DNA of 64,000 nt from Lophius americanus. Taxonomy: Eukaryota > Chordata > Actinopteri > Lophiiformes > Lophiidae. The notes under the pieces are model-generated. The model saw only the letters and a program-made list of their open reading frames with translations, was not told the origin of the DNA and ran no database searches. The translations under genes were made by a program, and so were the position numbers. Shown in pieces: positions 36,069 through 48,734 of this stretch. Every line of letters begins with the position of its first letter. Positions within the stretch are counted from its first letter, which is position 1. Location: positions 7,342,001 to 7,406,000 of the forward strand of contig JBBDHG010000024.1 of assembly GCA_037951165.1 (NCBI GenBank), written 5' to 3'.

Positions 36069-38094
36069 GCCTCATGCCAACATCATATTGACGTAGACGG
36101 TCAACCTAAACTCTAAACCCATGGTTTGACATCGCAACAGAGAAAGCACACTGCCCCTCAAAGACAGCCTGTGATGTTGACAGGAAGTGGCAAACGCCTG
36201 TCAACAGGTCAATCACACACATGCTGCTTGTGGTTGTTTATTAATGCATGCGATGTAGACGGATAGTACGAGCCCTGAGCTCGTGAAACTGACAGCTTCT
36301 TTTATTCCTGTGGATGTTGCTACAGTTAAGTCTATGTGCAAACCGTGGCTAAGATAAGTACACAAACTAAAAAGTAAACTGCACCCAGATTAAGTTGAAG
36401 TACTGCTAACAGACTGTGTCAACTGTGAGCACAGCCCGAGATGAAAAGTGCTACAGTAATCCCCCCTACCCTGTCGATTTCCCTAATCTCCTCCTTCTGT
36501 TGTTGCTGGCACCCAGAGGAGGGTGTGACAGGGTCAGGGGTGAAAGTTAAGAGCCTAGATGGATGGTGGGAGGGGACAGATGAGGTTTCACACCCTGAGA
36601 AGACTCTCTGCCTTTTTACTGAAACCATGACTTCCCCTGAAAGCCCCCGCCCCCCCTCCCCCCACCCACCACAGATAAGAGCAAAAGAGGAGGTCCCTCA
36701 TGAAAACACAAATAGGTTTCTGACTCACATGGGTCATGGGTCAACAGGAGAACTTCCAGCAGTGAACACCTATTCCTGTTGATCCTCTCATCACACCTAG
36801 TCTCATGCAGACACATATATAAACTATGAATATTATAATATGATGTGGCATTTCTTACCTTTGGACAATTTAATCGCCGGATTTTTGCGGATAATCTGGA
36901 AATTTCCTTTAAGTTACCTTTTCAAAATTGTTTCACTCTTACCTTAAGGGAAGAAGCTTTGTAGTTGTAAGGTTAAGTTCCAGTGCAATTGAGCACCTGA
37001 TTAATAACTCTGAATGTAAACAAACAGGAAAGGTTCAGACAGCAAAGTATGAAAGACGAAGAGAATGAAGTCTTGCCTTCCACAAGAATGCCCTTACTCT
37101 TCTTGCTCTCCGCCATTCTGGCATGAGGTGTAAAGGTCCCTGCCCGCAGCCAAATACCTGTGGGACTATTACCATGTAGCATGAAACATGCCTGGTCAAA
37201 AGACCTACCCACAATCTGGGTAAAAACAACATTCGAGCCGGGGCGCTGGAGAAATCCCCGGCCTTTATGTGAGAGGTGACTGGATGGGATGAGGTTGCGC
37301 TGGCATGCTTTCTCCTCTGTGACCCTGGGGGGGTGATAGGTTGAGAACAGTGGCTGACATTGTTTGCCGGTACTACCACCCTCCCCCTTTGCCTCATCTT
37401 CACTCTGTATACCACCCAGCTGAAGATCGAGTTAACTCTTGCCTGCGGTCACTCCACCTCGCAGGAACTCAATCCTGCACCTCTCGCTGTGGTCTCCTGG
37501 GCCAGCCGGTGAGAGGTTAAAGCTCCAGCCCTTTCCTCATATGATTAATTATCGGCATATCCCGGTTGAGGAGAATACAGGCCAGAAGTGAGATAAGGGA
37601 GCTAGGTTGTTCTTATGCTTCATACTGAACCTCTTTGAGAACTTATTTGCAAATATATTCACAGTGATGTGAGCGGTAGAAGGAGGAAACCCATTGGTAC
37701 GTTTGTGACGTCATCAGTCACTACAACGTGGCCCCTAAAGGTCCATGTGTGTTTTGGTCTCAGAAACCGATATCATAGTTTCTTATATTTAAAGCAAAGA
37801 AAACAAAAAGGGTTTGATTTTTTAAATTTTCTAATTTGATCATGAAAAAATAAAATCACGAGGAGACAGAAATTAAACAAGTGTTTGTTTTTTCGTTTTC
37901 TGGAACCTGATTTTAAACGAAATACCGTATCATACATGGACCCCTAAACCTAACGTAGCATGTATATAGGTTCAGCATGTTTTAAGTGAAGAAATAATTA
38001 GCAAATCAGGGAGGTGATGTAGTTCTGAAACAAAATTTTCCTTTTTCATATTTCAAGGTACGAATAAACAATAAATAAAACATCTAAAAAGTAA
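36069..38094. other. non-coding stretch
   Basis: No gene is recognised. A single consensus CRE (TGACGTCA) lies at 37706-37713. 37800-38100 is AT-rich. Confidence 0.35.
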
Positions 38095-38330
38095 ATCTAA
38101 TTTCCCATCACTACAGAACAAGACCCCAAGAAAATGAAACTCCCTCTTCAACCTGAATAGGGCAGTCAACCATTTTCCAGCAGAGAACCATGGCCTCAAA
38201 TTTTCAAACTGCGTCAGTGCTGTTGGAGGTCACGGACTGATGAAGTCGACAGGACCACATCATCTGCAAACATTAGAGATGCAATTCTAAGCTCCCCAAA
38301 CTGGACACTCTCCAGATGTTGGCTGTCCCT
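38095..38330 (-). pseudogene. LINE reverse-transcriptase fragment (FADDVV motif), antisense
   Basis: On the minus strand the DNA reads VQFGELRIASLMFADDVVLS and then SVRDLQQ with stops; after a frame change it reads FHFLGVLFCSDGKLD. The family sequence is VRFG.LRIASLLFADDVVLLA...FKYLGVLFTSEGRME. F(A)DD is the reverse-transcriptase catalytic core. It probably belongs to the same LINE family as 35845-36068, in the opposite orientation. Inactive. Confidence 0.8.
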
Positions 38331-38519
38331 GACTGGTTCTAGTTACGTGAATCCGACCCTTACCTAAACCAAATTTGGTTTCTCCCATGTCACATGACCC
38401 ACACGACAAGTGTGGTAAGATCATGTTAAATCTGTCAAGTAGCTTATAGCATGATTTTTAAGAATATTTATGGAATAATGAGTGGAAAGTTGAACTGTTG
38501 TCTGGTCTGGTAACAACTT

Positions 38520-38800
38520 GCGTAAACCATCCCAGCATTCCACAGAAAAGAACTGTTAGGGAAATGAAATAACGACCTTTGCCCCACCTGTTTCTGTATG
38601 AAAGACAAGGTAGTCTGACCTGGTAGATTGGCTGACATCGTAAGCATATAAGGATAATCTGAGGCAAGGCAAGCTCTGAGGCAGGATTCCGGGATGAGTC
38701 CCATACCTGAGCGTGCCGGGATCTCCTCTCTAAAAAACAGATCTGTCTGGAATAAACCCTAAGACGACTGAGACTCCTCGAGTTTATTCCTTTCTTCAGA
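38520..38800 (+). mobile_element. possible solo LTR of a retroelement
   Basis: The order of signals is LTR-like: TATAAG at 38647-38652, a GC-richer stretch with repeated GAGGCAAGGCAAGCTCTGAG, AATAAA at 38751-38756, then GACTCCTCGAGTTTATTCC and CTTTCTTCAGATT. The TATA-to-AATAAA distance is about 100 bases, normal for U3-R. The text resembles fish retroviral-type LTRs I recall. No coding sequence or second LTR is seen, and exact ends and target duplications were not found. Confidence 0.4.
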
Positions 38801-39007
38801 TTATCAGAAGAAAAGATTTTTCTTAATCAAAACCTTTTACCTACATTCAAGCATGGGGGCAGTGTTATCTACAAGATAATTGAAAGAGAATGCCAGGTCA
38901 TCAGTATATGAGTTGAAACTGAGTTTAACTGGGTCGACAGACGTACTTGTACTAGTACTAGTTAGTCTGGTAACCATTGAAGATATGAAAAGGAATAAAA
39001 TAAACGT

Positions 39008-39230
39008 TTTCAAGTGGCCCAGTCAAAGTCCAGACCTGACCTGACAGGCTAAAGCAGGACCTGTTGAGAGAATTCCATGCTCTAAAACCCTCCAACGCTG
39101 CTGCACTAAAGCAGTTCTGCTAAGAAGAGAGGGCGAAAAATTCCATCATAGCATTGTCAGAGACTGACGTTCAGTTAAAGGAAACTGGTTGCAGTCGTTT
39201 CTGCTAATGTGCCACCACTATAAATAAACA
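39008..39230 (+). pseudogene. Tc1/mariner transposase 3' remnant
   Basis: One frame reads KWPSQSPDLT and then a stop, matching the conserved WPSQSPDLNPIE that carries the second catalytic Asp region of Tc1 transposases. Downstream, GAAGAGAGGGCGAAAAATTC and GTCAGAGACTGA, then GTTGCAGTCGTTTCTGCTAA, follow the family's C-terminal coding sequence (EEWAKIP...RL...LQ.VIAA). Frameshifts and stops throughout. A different Tc1 family from the 7.3- and 48.3-kb copies. Confidence 0.8.
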
Positions 39231-40062
39231 AATTCAGTTAGTATTGAATACACGCTGGTGATTTAGGTAAACCACAAAAACCTTTTAACCTTATTAGATC
39301 AAATTACTTACATTTATTTTAATACATAATCATATAAGGAGTTTGGTCTAGACCTGGAAAGCACTGTTGTTGTGAACCAGCGCTATATACTGTAAATAAA
39401 GATTGAGTGATTTATTAATTATATTTTCTCTTCACTTGGTTTTCCTTTATGTCACATTTTGTTTCAAGAGTTGTTTTACTAGTTGTTTTACTGTGAAATA
39501 CACAAACGTGGGTATAATCATTTCTCAGCATTGTGCACTCTGTAAGAAATTTTTCCTAGTCAGGAATCTTTTTCAGGAATTTAGAGTTTTCTCAGTGTGG
39601 TATTAGCACTTTCACCCTACTAAATGGTCAAGCATTGGATTTGCACACAGAGAAGCGGTTCCCTTTCTTGTTCCCAATGCTAAGGGGCAGCCCACGGGAG
39701 AAGGGCTAGACCAGTAACTCATAAATCACAGGAGAGGATAGAGAGTTACAGCTCAAATTAAGATAAAACCCCCTTAATTATCAGTTAAACAGCCTGGTGT
39801 CCCCTCTCTCCCTGGGCCATCCGTCACCCAGCAAGCAGGCCCAGTCACCAGGGGACAGACTCTACAGTTCCTCACGCCGAGAGTGTGGCTGCTGACACCC
39901 ACATACAACACACTGACTATAATCCTCTACTTCCTATTTCACTCACACAAGCTTTCTCTTATTCTAATAAGCACAGTCACATCTTCACCTATACCACCAT
40001 CTAACATGTGCCTGTCAATCAAATTAACTTGTAACATATCACTTCTTTACATCTCCTTACCT

Positions 40063-40066
<4 letters not shown>
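39231..40066. other. non-coding stretch; possible conserved element 39640-39850
   Basis: No gene is recognised. 39640-39850 is complex DNA with TTAATTATCAGTTAAAC and GGCAGCCCACGGGAG-type words. Confidence 0.3.

Positions 40067-40095
<29 letters not shown>
40067..40095 (+). repeat. (CA)n microsatellite
   Basis: An uninterrupted run of about 14 units. Confidence 0.95.
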
Positions 40096-40097
<2 letters not shown>

Positions 40098-40586
40098 CTC
40101 CTTCCTCTTTTCTCTTTGCTTATTCACCGCGCCAATTATCATTACCCTAATGACTTCTCAATAGCCCTCTTCAAAGGCTATCTCTGCCATGTCCTCCTCC
40201 TCCTCTCTCTCAATTTGCGGTCCGATGAGATGTCCTGACATTCTTGTGTTTGTAGTGACTGACGAATACACACTGACGAATGTGTGTTTGTGAGGCCGTA
40301 GTTGGAGAAGTTAGGAGGTCTGGGTCTGGTTATAGCCGGAGAGCATGCGTGCGTGATTGTTGATATTTGTTTCAGAGGTAAAGAGAAAGAGAGGTTGACG
40401 GAAAAAGAAAAAAAAAAGAGAACTCTATTTTGGTTTTGTTTGAGTCTTCTTTTTTTCCCCGTCAGTTCTCTTGGAGGCAGCGTATTGATTTTATATTAGG
40501 CCTGAGCCACCATCTGGCTGCTTCTCATTCCTCTGTTTCTATAAAGGAAGGGGAACAGAGAGACAGAGAGTGAGAAAGAGAGAAAG

Positions 40587-40588
<2 letters not shown>

Positions 40589-40661
<73 letters not shown>

Positions 40662-40665
40662 TCGA
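40589..40665 (+). repeat. (GA)n microsatellite
   Basis: A GA run with AAAG interruptions, flanked by more GA-rich DNA (40550-40720). Confidence 0.95.
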
Positions 40666-40943
40666 AAGAGACCGGGCACAAAATTCATTATGTGTTAAAT
40701 AAAGACAGTGAGAGAGAGAGAGGAGCATACAGATTAGTTTGTTGATGTGTGTGTGAGGCGGAGTCAGAGCGTCTTTATATTTCCAAGCATTATGTGTGTT
40801 TTATGTTTTATATTCATGCATGTGGTGAAAGAAAGGAATGGTAGGCAAATAAGCAGCTTCAAAGGAGCTGGGTTTACATGTGCTGCAGTATTCTGATTAG
40901 AACTGCTTTAAAAGCCCGATCAGAATTAAAATGTTCTATATAA

Positions 40944-41075
40944 GCCCTGTTTACACGTCCCATCTTTATCCCACCCCTCTGTTCTGTATCAATGCAAAAG
41001 AGGCGTAATGGTGGTTCCTTGTTATCCCACCTCTGAGACAGCCGTGGAGGCAGTAACAGAGGTGAATTGAATATT
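40944..41075 (+). repeat. interspersed repeat family B, copy 2
   Basis: CCCTGTTTACACGTCCC at the left and TCCCACCTCTGAGACAGCCG plus GAGGCAGTAACAGAGGTGAA at the right match 27696-27830 in order. Confidence 0.6.
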
Positions 41076-41094
41076 TGTTAACAGATCGCGGCTA

Positions 41095-41290
41095 AAAAAC
41101 TATTTCATGGATCATTTTCAACTTTTTAATTAACCTTAGTGAGAGGAAGAACTGGATAGATTTTTTGGAAAGATCGGTTAGATATTTCTGACCCTAAGGG
41201 TAGCTTTATCGCACTGGAGATTTAGGCGATAATTTCTCAACCATTGGTCAGATTTAGTCCTAATTTGGTGCATATGAATCGACTTGAGGA
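41095..41290 (+). repeat. interspersed repeat family C, copy 2
   Basis: TTTCATGGATCATTTTCAA, GAGAGGAAGAACTGGATAGA, GATAATTTCTCAACCATTGG and GGTGCATATGAATCGAC match 2395-2580 in order. It starts about 20 bp after family B copy 2, so the two insertions are adjacent or nested. Confidence 0.55.
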
Positions 41291-44200
41291 GATTTATCTT
41301 TCATATATCTTACTATACTCTAATTGTTCATATTTTTCTCACCTTTTTTTTTAAAAAGCACTATTTTTGGACATAACTAATGTTTTTAATTGTAGGGAGA
41401 ACACATGACGTCTGGTAGCTCCTTACCTTCTAAGCAGAGGAGTGAAAAGTGGTTTTGTTCCCATGTTTTTTCCTTTTTCAGGAAGTGGTGTTTGACACAT
41501 ACGATGCAACGCGTTTAAATACTCTATTAACACCTCGTTAATAGTAGAATCAGCCAAACAATTTTCTATTTCATTCATTTGCAGAGGGGTGGTATAAGCC
41601 TTTCGAAAAACCAACAAAAGAAAGAATTGCTCCCTGTAAATGAGGGAACAATGATGTCTTGAGGTAAATGCAGGATGGAAAATTCAAAGCATGAATGGAA
41701 AACAGCGGAGACCAACCCAAACGGAATTTGATATAATATGACAAATGAGTGATAGCAAAGTAAGAAATAATGAGCCATAAAAACAATTCCAAGAAAAATC
41801 GAAATAAAACCAGGATTGACGAGTGGAACAAATCAAAACCATTTCAAAAGGGGATTTATTCATACACCTCCCGCACACCCCGAGTCTCCTCACCCTTTTC
41901 CTTGTGGTTATCCTCTATCTACGAATAAAGAAGGACATAAAACAGATAGTCCCCAAGAGAAAAGTCTGAGCCACTGAGAGCCACTAATCTCCATCTCTCT
42001 CCCTCGTCCCCTCCCCGTCCCCGGAGGAGAAAGGTAAGCAAGCACAACGCCTCGTCTCATTCCCTCCTATCATCCATTGATTTGTTTCATCAATGCGTGA
42101 TCGTCTCATGACAAATATTTAACATCCCGCCACAGCATTGATCTGAATGCTCTGAATGAAAAATGGACTTGTGGATGTGGCTGTTTGGTTTTTTCTCATA
42201 TTTGCCATCTGTCTGCGATGCATTCTGCAAAGTGTGCGCAATGCTACCATGTCTTCACTGTAAAGCATGTAAAGCAGTTCACGACGCTGTTTTAACTCAG
42301 CCTCTTCGATCCTTACATCTTTGAACTAAACAAATTTGGTTATAATGATCTTAGATGATGTTCTAGTCTTACCTAAAAAAAAAAATAGCCAACATAAAGA
42401 TGTCAATGTGGTTCTATTACTTCCACTGCGGGTGAAAAAGCAGAACAGTGTGTGCCCATCATTCCATGTTCTTCGTGACTTTCATACGAAACATCGACGG
42501 CTATTACATTTGTAAAGTTGAGGTCATTTGAGAAACGCATCAACAAGGACACTTCTCTAAGATGCACTAATACCACTTTTTGTCAGATCAAATTCAAGTA
42601 CAGGTTCTTACATTTGATCACTCTCTGATTAAGACACAATTACATAATAATAACATTACAGAGAAACATTTCATGGGGTCGTGCAGCTTTGGCATGACAG
42701 TATCTTTGATCTAGTGACAGTTGGGGATCTCATATCTGAGTTCTAGTTCTCTGACAAGATTTAGTGAATATGGTGTAATGATGAGCCTCCGGGCTCGTAA
42801 GTGTAATAACATCATTTAGATGACAAAAAACTTCTTAAAGTAAAAAGGAAAGAAATCCATTACAGTTAGAAAAAAGAAGAACTCTACAAAGACGGTAGAT
42901 GATTGCAAAATCAACAATGCAGGTTTCGGTATGAATCAATATCTAAATCTGGTGACACTTCTGAATTCATATAGAGTTGGAATTACTTTGACTGAACCAA
43001 TTGGGGACTTTTTTAGACACACAATAGCAAAGGAAGCTGTATCTTCTAGAGACGTGTTGAATCCTACGCTGTCGCCAACACACGGATGCTGAGGAAATTG
43101 TCCGTGAGTGCAGCTGAGAGATGCTCAGCCTGTGCTGAGACCAGGACTGTTCTGTGATTAATGGTAGGGGACGCGCCCCACTAATTGTGGTTCCTGACAC
43201 AGGCACACGTCCCCAGACAAAGCAGGACAGGGCTGGAGCAGGGTGCCATGCTCAATCACCTTCCAGCAGAAAGCCCGAGAGCTGCTCTGGGGGGCTAGGA
43301 GGACAGAGAGGTCTCAGGATATGCAGCGATGACAGTAGAGGAGAGCTCAGAGGAGACTGGAGGACCAACTGTACTGAAGGCTGGGTCGGGGATTTACAAG
43401 AGACAAACACAGAAAACAGAGTAGCAGAAACTTGAGAGGTAGTCTGTCCTGACATGGAAGGGGGAGATTTACTAGGTCTTACTTTATCCTCACTGGATTA
43501 TCCTCATTGGATTTGAATTTAAGTCTGCTTGTGGTCTGTGTAACTATGCACCTGTCGCAGTAATCTCAAATCATTACAACCACATTGTTTAATTGCATAG
43601 TGGTGTGTGCTGGCTTCATACCCACGTATATAGAAGGATATTCATGTCAAAATGTATTACACTAGAGTCTCTGGAGGTCCCGGCTCCATTAAACTCTGAG
43701 TTTTTAATACACTCCAAGTCTATTATTTCACAACATGAGCAAACATTTTACTCAACTGACCCACTGACTCTGTAAAGGCAGAATAAAAGGTCCCAATATG
43801 CACATGCTTTGTGCTTCTCTTCCACCTGCCATCATCTTTTGAGCGCGAGGACAGATGGAAGTCATGAATTGGCTGCAGCGAGGGACTCCAGACACTCAGC
43901 GCTATCAAGAAATCCCTTTATAGGGGGAGGGAGGCGGCTTTCATATTGTTTCCATCAGTGCAGAGATACAACAAGCCACCAGTTCTGCCGTGGCAACCTG
44001 ATAATGCTTAATTTATCTTAATTTACATCGCTGATAGAACTGGAGCCCCATATTTTTTTTATGCAGCCAATGACTATACTTTAAGTAGATTTTCATAGAT
44101 CGATCTTTATTTGTGTGGAAGCATGTCTGTGTGTGTGTGTGTGTGTGCATGTATGAGCATTTCTTAATTGTACCTTCACATCCGTATCGTCCTAAGTCAT

Positions 44201-45139
44201 TCAGGCAAAGCCCCCCTAGGGCCCTCTTTGGCCTTCCAGGCCCCCCAGGCCCCTATGAGCTTCCCACAAAAGTCCACAATGCTAGTCAAACAATAGGCCA
44301 AGGGACAAAGAGCACATTTACACAAGTGGGGCTTTCTTTGAAAGCAAAAAGGCACTGTTTGGAAGATTTCCAACCCCCTCCCCAACCAAAAAATGCCCTT
44401 CCACACCCCACCTCTCAATTCCCTAGCTTAAAAAAAAGTTCAGCATCCCAGTGATGGAGACGTGGGAGCCAAACATAGTACACAGAGCCCGATCCCACCC
44501 GCCAATCCACAAGCACCCCCAATTTAGCCAATCCCCTCTTTACAGGACAAAAGCCCTTTAGAGGCGTAGTGTATGTGAGGGCTCTGGTGGATACCATAGT
44601 GGCTTAAAGACCGTGGAGGCCTTTAAGAGACACTTCTTTTACTCCCAGTCTCCCCTCATTTCTCTCTCCTTCTCTCTCGCAGGCAGTGAAAGGTTCAGCA
44701 AGGGGTAGAAAGAGTTTTGGGAGAGAGACGAGGTGGGAGTAAAGGAGGAGGAGGGAGTCTAGAGGGTGCTCTAATGTCAACATTGTGGTATTTTCCCAAA
44801 GATGCATATCGCCTCTATACAAATAGGAGATGTATTTATAGGAGTACATAGAAAGCTGCATGAGAGGAGAGTGTTTGGCCGAAGTTTGTGTCCGCGGCCC
44901 CCGTGGCTCCATGGATGGTCTTCATGGCTAGTGAAATTGTTATTCTTTAGATGCGCGTTGGCTGGGAAACACGTACGTTCTCAGGCGACCACACAGTACT
45001 CTCCCTCCCAATATGGCTGCCACGCAGAGGAGCCCATTGAAGGGAAATGTCCAGCACCATACATCTTGACCAGAGCCAATATCCTGTTGCCCCTTTGTCA
45101 TGGCTTCTCACAAAAAAAAACATATTTTAAATAACAGGC
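41291..45139. other. non-coding stretch, nothing recognised
   Basis: No gene is seen. A small perfect hairpin CTATTAAC/GTTAATAG (41524-41544) and a (GT)n run at 44127-44147 are present. The C-rich stretch 44205-44260 gives Pro-rich false frames. Confidence 0.4.
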
Positions 45140-45580
45140 TAAAGCTGGGCTCACACTGTCCGACTTTAGATTTGTTTGATATTATGATTTAGATTTGCCG
45201 TTTGATTTCAACTCCCACTGTACGAATCAAACCTTAGCGGAAGCTCACGATATGGGTGCTCACACTATTGCTATAGCTATTGCCAATTGTCAGTGAAGTT
45301 TCGTTTGAGAGCTCCGAGGCACAAAAAAAGTTTGTTTGCTAGCAACATACTAACAACACAGACACAAGCAGAGACATTTGAAGGTAAGCGATCTGTGTTT
45401 GACTGTTCAGTCGCTATCAGCCAAAAACTGCACTTTCTACTTCATGACTAGTTATATTTATTATCCACGTTATGCATCGTGTCACTATGACAACTCCATT
45501 ACAAGAAACTTTCCTGACTTGGCATGGTCCGGGGTACTCCAATTGGTCGACTGTAAGTTTAATCTTCAACACAAGGCATT
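45140..45580 (+). repeat. interspersed repeat family A-like copy
   Basis: AGTTTGTTTGCTAGCAACAT matches the 23.2-kb copy. CAAAAACTGCACTTTCTACTTCATGACTAG-type sequence and GCATCGTGTCACTATG-CAACTC match 15855-15930 (CACAAACTGCACATAATTCT..CATGACTAG, GCACCGTGTCACCATGG). The left end reads AAGCTGGGCTCACACTGTCC, like the start of fish non-autonomous DNA transposons. Confidence 0.55.
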
Positions 45581-45627
45581 TGAAATAACGGGAAATACAT
45601 TATTACAAAATGATAAGAAAATGATTA

Positions 45628-45935
45628 AGCTGAGCCAGTTGGTAGAGCCTTTGTCCATTTATCTGAAGGTCGGTGGTCCGATCCCTAGCCACTGCGGTCC
45701 ACATGTCGAAGTGTCCTTGGGCAAGATACTGAACCCCCAAGTTGCTCCCAATGGTTGTTCCATCGGTGTGTGAATGGTTAGCGCTCCTGATGAGCATGTG
45801 GTGCCTTGCATGGCAGCCTCTATGAACCCCGTGTGAGTGTTCGTGTGAATGGGTGAATGCTGACTCTGTTGTAAAAGCGCTTTGAGTGGTCGAGCAGACT
45901 AGAAAAGCGCTATAATAGTACTCTCCATTTACCAT
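45628..45935 (+). mobile_element. tRNA-derived SINE (teleost family)
   Basis: Has an RNA polymerase III A-box-like TTGGTAGAGCC (about 45639) and B-box GGTCCGATCCC (45674-45684), then CACATGTCGAAGTGTCCTTG, GGCAAGATACTGAACCCCAA-type sequence, GTGAATGGGTGAATG, AAAAGCGCTTTGAGTGGTCG, AGACTAGAAAAGCGCTATAA and CCATTTACCATT. This is the characteristic order of a SINE common in percomorph fishes. It is a degraded copy; no clear target duplication was found. Not a functional tRNA. Confidence 0.8.
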
Positions 45936-46419
45936 TAAATATTTAATTAGTCCGGTGCTTTATCAGGCCCAGTGTTCACATGCATTCCACATGCACTTTC
46001 CCGCTTTAATGTTTGATCCGGACAGAAATTGTAGGGGTGAAACCTCCCCAAGGTTTGCATCAAACGGCCAGACTTTGTTCTGATAAAAACAGTGGAATTA
46101 GTCTGGATCAAAGTGAATCATGATTTGGTTCATTAAATGATTGAATGAACAAAAAACTGAAGTATGAAAGAATAACATTGATAGCGAGGCATATGCTGTT
46201 GTGTCCGACAGCAGGGGCTTATCTCCGAAAATTCCCCAACTCCCAACGTGGTACAAGCAATCCACCTGTTTGAACTCCTCAAATTAAATGTGGGGTTATG
46301 TGCCCAGTATTTTTAGTTAAAAAAGAAAAACTAAAAGCAACAGGAAGTGAGTAAAAAACTAACTGCATCATACAACAAAAACCCAAACTTTTGTTCTCAA
46401 TGAATAAGAACTAATAAAT

Positions 46420-46700
46420 TGATGTAGGTGAAGTGGGTACCACTGTTGAACTGTGGGTTCAAATCCACCTGGGGATTTTTATGTTCTCCTAGTGTTTGTG
46501 CTGATTCCACGGTACTCCTGCTTCCACCCACATTTAAAAAAGTAATATGAAAGTGTGAACGGTTGTTTGTCTCTTTGTGTTGACCCTGTGGTGAACTGGT
46601 GACTAGTCCAGGGTGTTCCCGGCCTCTCGCCAACTGTCAGCTGAGACTGGCTCCCGCCCCTATGATCCTACAAAGGACAAGAAAGTACAAGACGTAGTAG
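46420..46700 (+). mobile_element. tRNA-derived SINE with conserved central domain (degraded)
   Basis: A B-box-like GTGGGTTCAAATCCACCTGG is followed by ATGTTCTCC, GCTTCCACCCACATTTAAA, GGTTGTTTGTCTCTTTGTGT, GGTGAACTGGTGACTAGTCC and GCCTCTCGCC.ACTGTCAGCT, then GGCTC..GCCCC. This is the known order of a vertebrate/fish SINE (GTTTGCATGTTCTCCCC...CCTGTCCAGGGTGTACC...CCTCTCGCC). Diverged and inactive. Confidence 0.75.
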
Positions 46701-48264
46701 TTTTAAGGCTTATGGTTAGGGGCAGCCATGGACTTCAGCAGGGGATGGTGGTGCGTAGGTGTACTGAGAACTACACTGTGTTTGAGTCTGTATTTGTTCC
46801 TGACTCATTTTGTCACAAGAGCTTCAGTTACAAAACAATAACCCTGTGAGACCTGTGAGCACAAGCCCTTGTCCTGCTGTAAAACAGGTCGACCAAACCA
46901 GACCGGCAGGTGTCTGTCATCACACGACACTAGTGGCAAACACACGCCGGGCTGACTCTCTCTGGAAATGTGCAACTTTGGCATGAGCAAACACAAAGCA
47001 CAAAGATCGGGATTTAGTCAACAACAGAGAAGCACTTGAACCCTTTTTGATGCGAACGCAGTCACCCGATCCACCCCTGAGAAAGACATTCCTTTAGATC
47101 TATTAAATGTGAGCTACTCAGTCCTGTCTGCCAAATAGTAGTCGGACCAGTGTCGAGAATGAATGTGAACTTGTTGTCCCTTTGTGTAACCTGTCTCTGC
47201 AAACAATCCAAAGGTGACAACTCTAATCATATGGAATTGTTTCCAAATGTGTTCCAATGTTTGCTGGGATTAAAACACAAACTGACATGAACAGGAAGAA
47301 TGTGAGCACACAAAGCATCAAATGCCGCAAATGTTTGCCGTATATTTTAGTGCTTCGGCGACAAACAGAGAATCTCCAGCTTCAGCCTCACAGCCTCAGC
47401 ATTTTAATCAGCATTAACTCCCCAGCCGTCTCCCACCTTCCTCAGGCCCTCCCAGGTGACATGACAGTCTCTCATATAACCAGTCTCTGCTGTTTGCTAA
47501 CGCTGTAGCTCTCTGTGCATCACATTCACCACAGGCTCTGCAATCCTACACAGTAGGCGCCGGATACAGCAGCAAGCACAAACACACCTGAATAACACAG
47601 ACGGGGTCCTGCAGGGATCTCCGCCTCGCGTGTGTGTGAGTGTATATTTGTGTCCTAGACAGCAGTGATGCGGCTGATCACCGGCCCTGTTAGGTATCAT
47701 TGACGTCTCCACCTCAGAGCTGACACACAGGGGAGTTATTGATTAGCATTAAGCATCCATGCAGATGGCCAATAAAGAGCAGGTGAGCCAAAGAGGGCCT
47801 GGGGAGCAGAAACAGAGGAGGTGTGTGTGCGTGTTTATGTGTGTGTGTGTGTGTGCATGTGTTTGCAGGAGGAGGGAGGGAGAGAAAGATGGTGAACAAA
47901 CACTGGAACTGATGGAGGAAATGATAACAGAATGTTTGCAAATGTAAGGTCCGGTTAGTTTAGGGATCGGTCATGTCCATGACGTTGGGAGTATTATTTT
48001 GGTTGTTCTGAAGGTTTTCATTTGTCATTACCGATTTCTAAGCTGCAGGATGGATTGGAGCAAAGATGTCAGGAGTGACGGGTGGGTAAAATGCGATTCA
48101 GGGTGTGAGCAGGTGTACATGGAATTAATGGACTTGGTTTCTTTATCTATGAGGAAGCCTCATTTTGCAGACTTCCTGATGGTCCTGCTTCGGCTGGAAT
48201 ATGGTGGCGGTTCCTACGTGCTTATAAGGTGTTAAACATCAGTTCACACCTTCTGTGTCATTTG
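46701..48264. other. non-coding stretch
   Basis: No gene is recognised. A (GT)n run lies at 47836-47858. Confidence 0.4.
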
Positions 48265-48725
48265 CACCAATCATCCATAACATTATGAACATTATGCAAA
48301 TACCATTATCTTATTGAACCTTTTAGGGGGTGGGATCTACTCTATTAGGCAGCATTTAAGTTTTTTTTTTCCTGAAGTCTATGTGTTGGAAGCAAATACA
48401 TTGGAATTTGTACGGATCTGAAACCACAGCTAGAACTGGACCACAGTGCAGTGGAAGCAGTTGAGCACATTTTAATGTTTATCATGTGGACAACTGGCGG
48501 CATGTATCTTCATTCCTGTGGATGATATACCGCCAGGATGAGATTTGGGAGGGGGAAAAGCCAGGAAAACAGTATGATAGTCTGGACACTATTCTGCTGG
48601 GAAATTTTGGGTCCTGCCGTTAATATAGATGTTACTTTGAGACATTCCACCTACCTAAACAAGCAGACCAATATTTCTGTAGACGGTAGGTCGCTGACCT
48701 ACCTAATCCAAGTACACCCCTTCAT
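48265..48725 (+). pseudogene. Tc1-type transposon remnant with 5' end and partial transposase
   Basis: The 5' end reads CCATAACATTATGAACATTA (terminal repeat), then GGGATCTACTCTATTAGGCA and TATGTGTTGGAAGCAAATAC as in a known fish Tc1 element. The middle is deleted: AGAACTGGACCACAGTGCAG follows directly. Codons then give VWTLFCWEILGPAVNIDVTL, matching the transposase catalytic domain (AMFCWETLGPGIHVDVTLTRTTYL), and later QVHPFMVT. A roughly 45-bp insertion with the hairpin GGTAGGTC/GACCTACC interrupts it. The 3' half is lost where the next repeat begins. Confidence 0.85.
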
Positions 48726-48734
48726 GGTGACAAT

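Noticed and set aside
44205..44260. Collagen-like Pro/Gly exon
   Set aside because: A short C-rich stretch with no Gly-X-Y periodicity or splice sites.
45639..45684. tRNA gene (A and B box)
   Set aside because: The boxes belong to a SINE head; downstream sequence is SINE body and no cloverleaf with a proper anticodon arm is evident.
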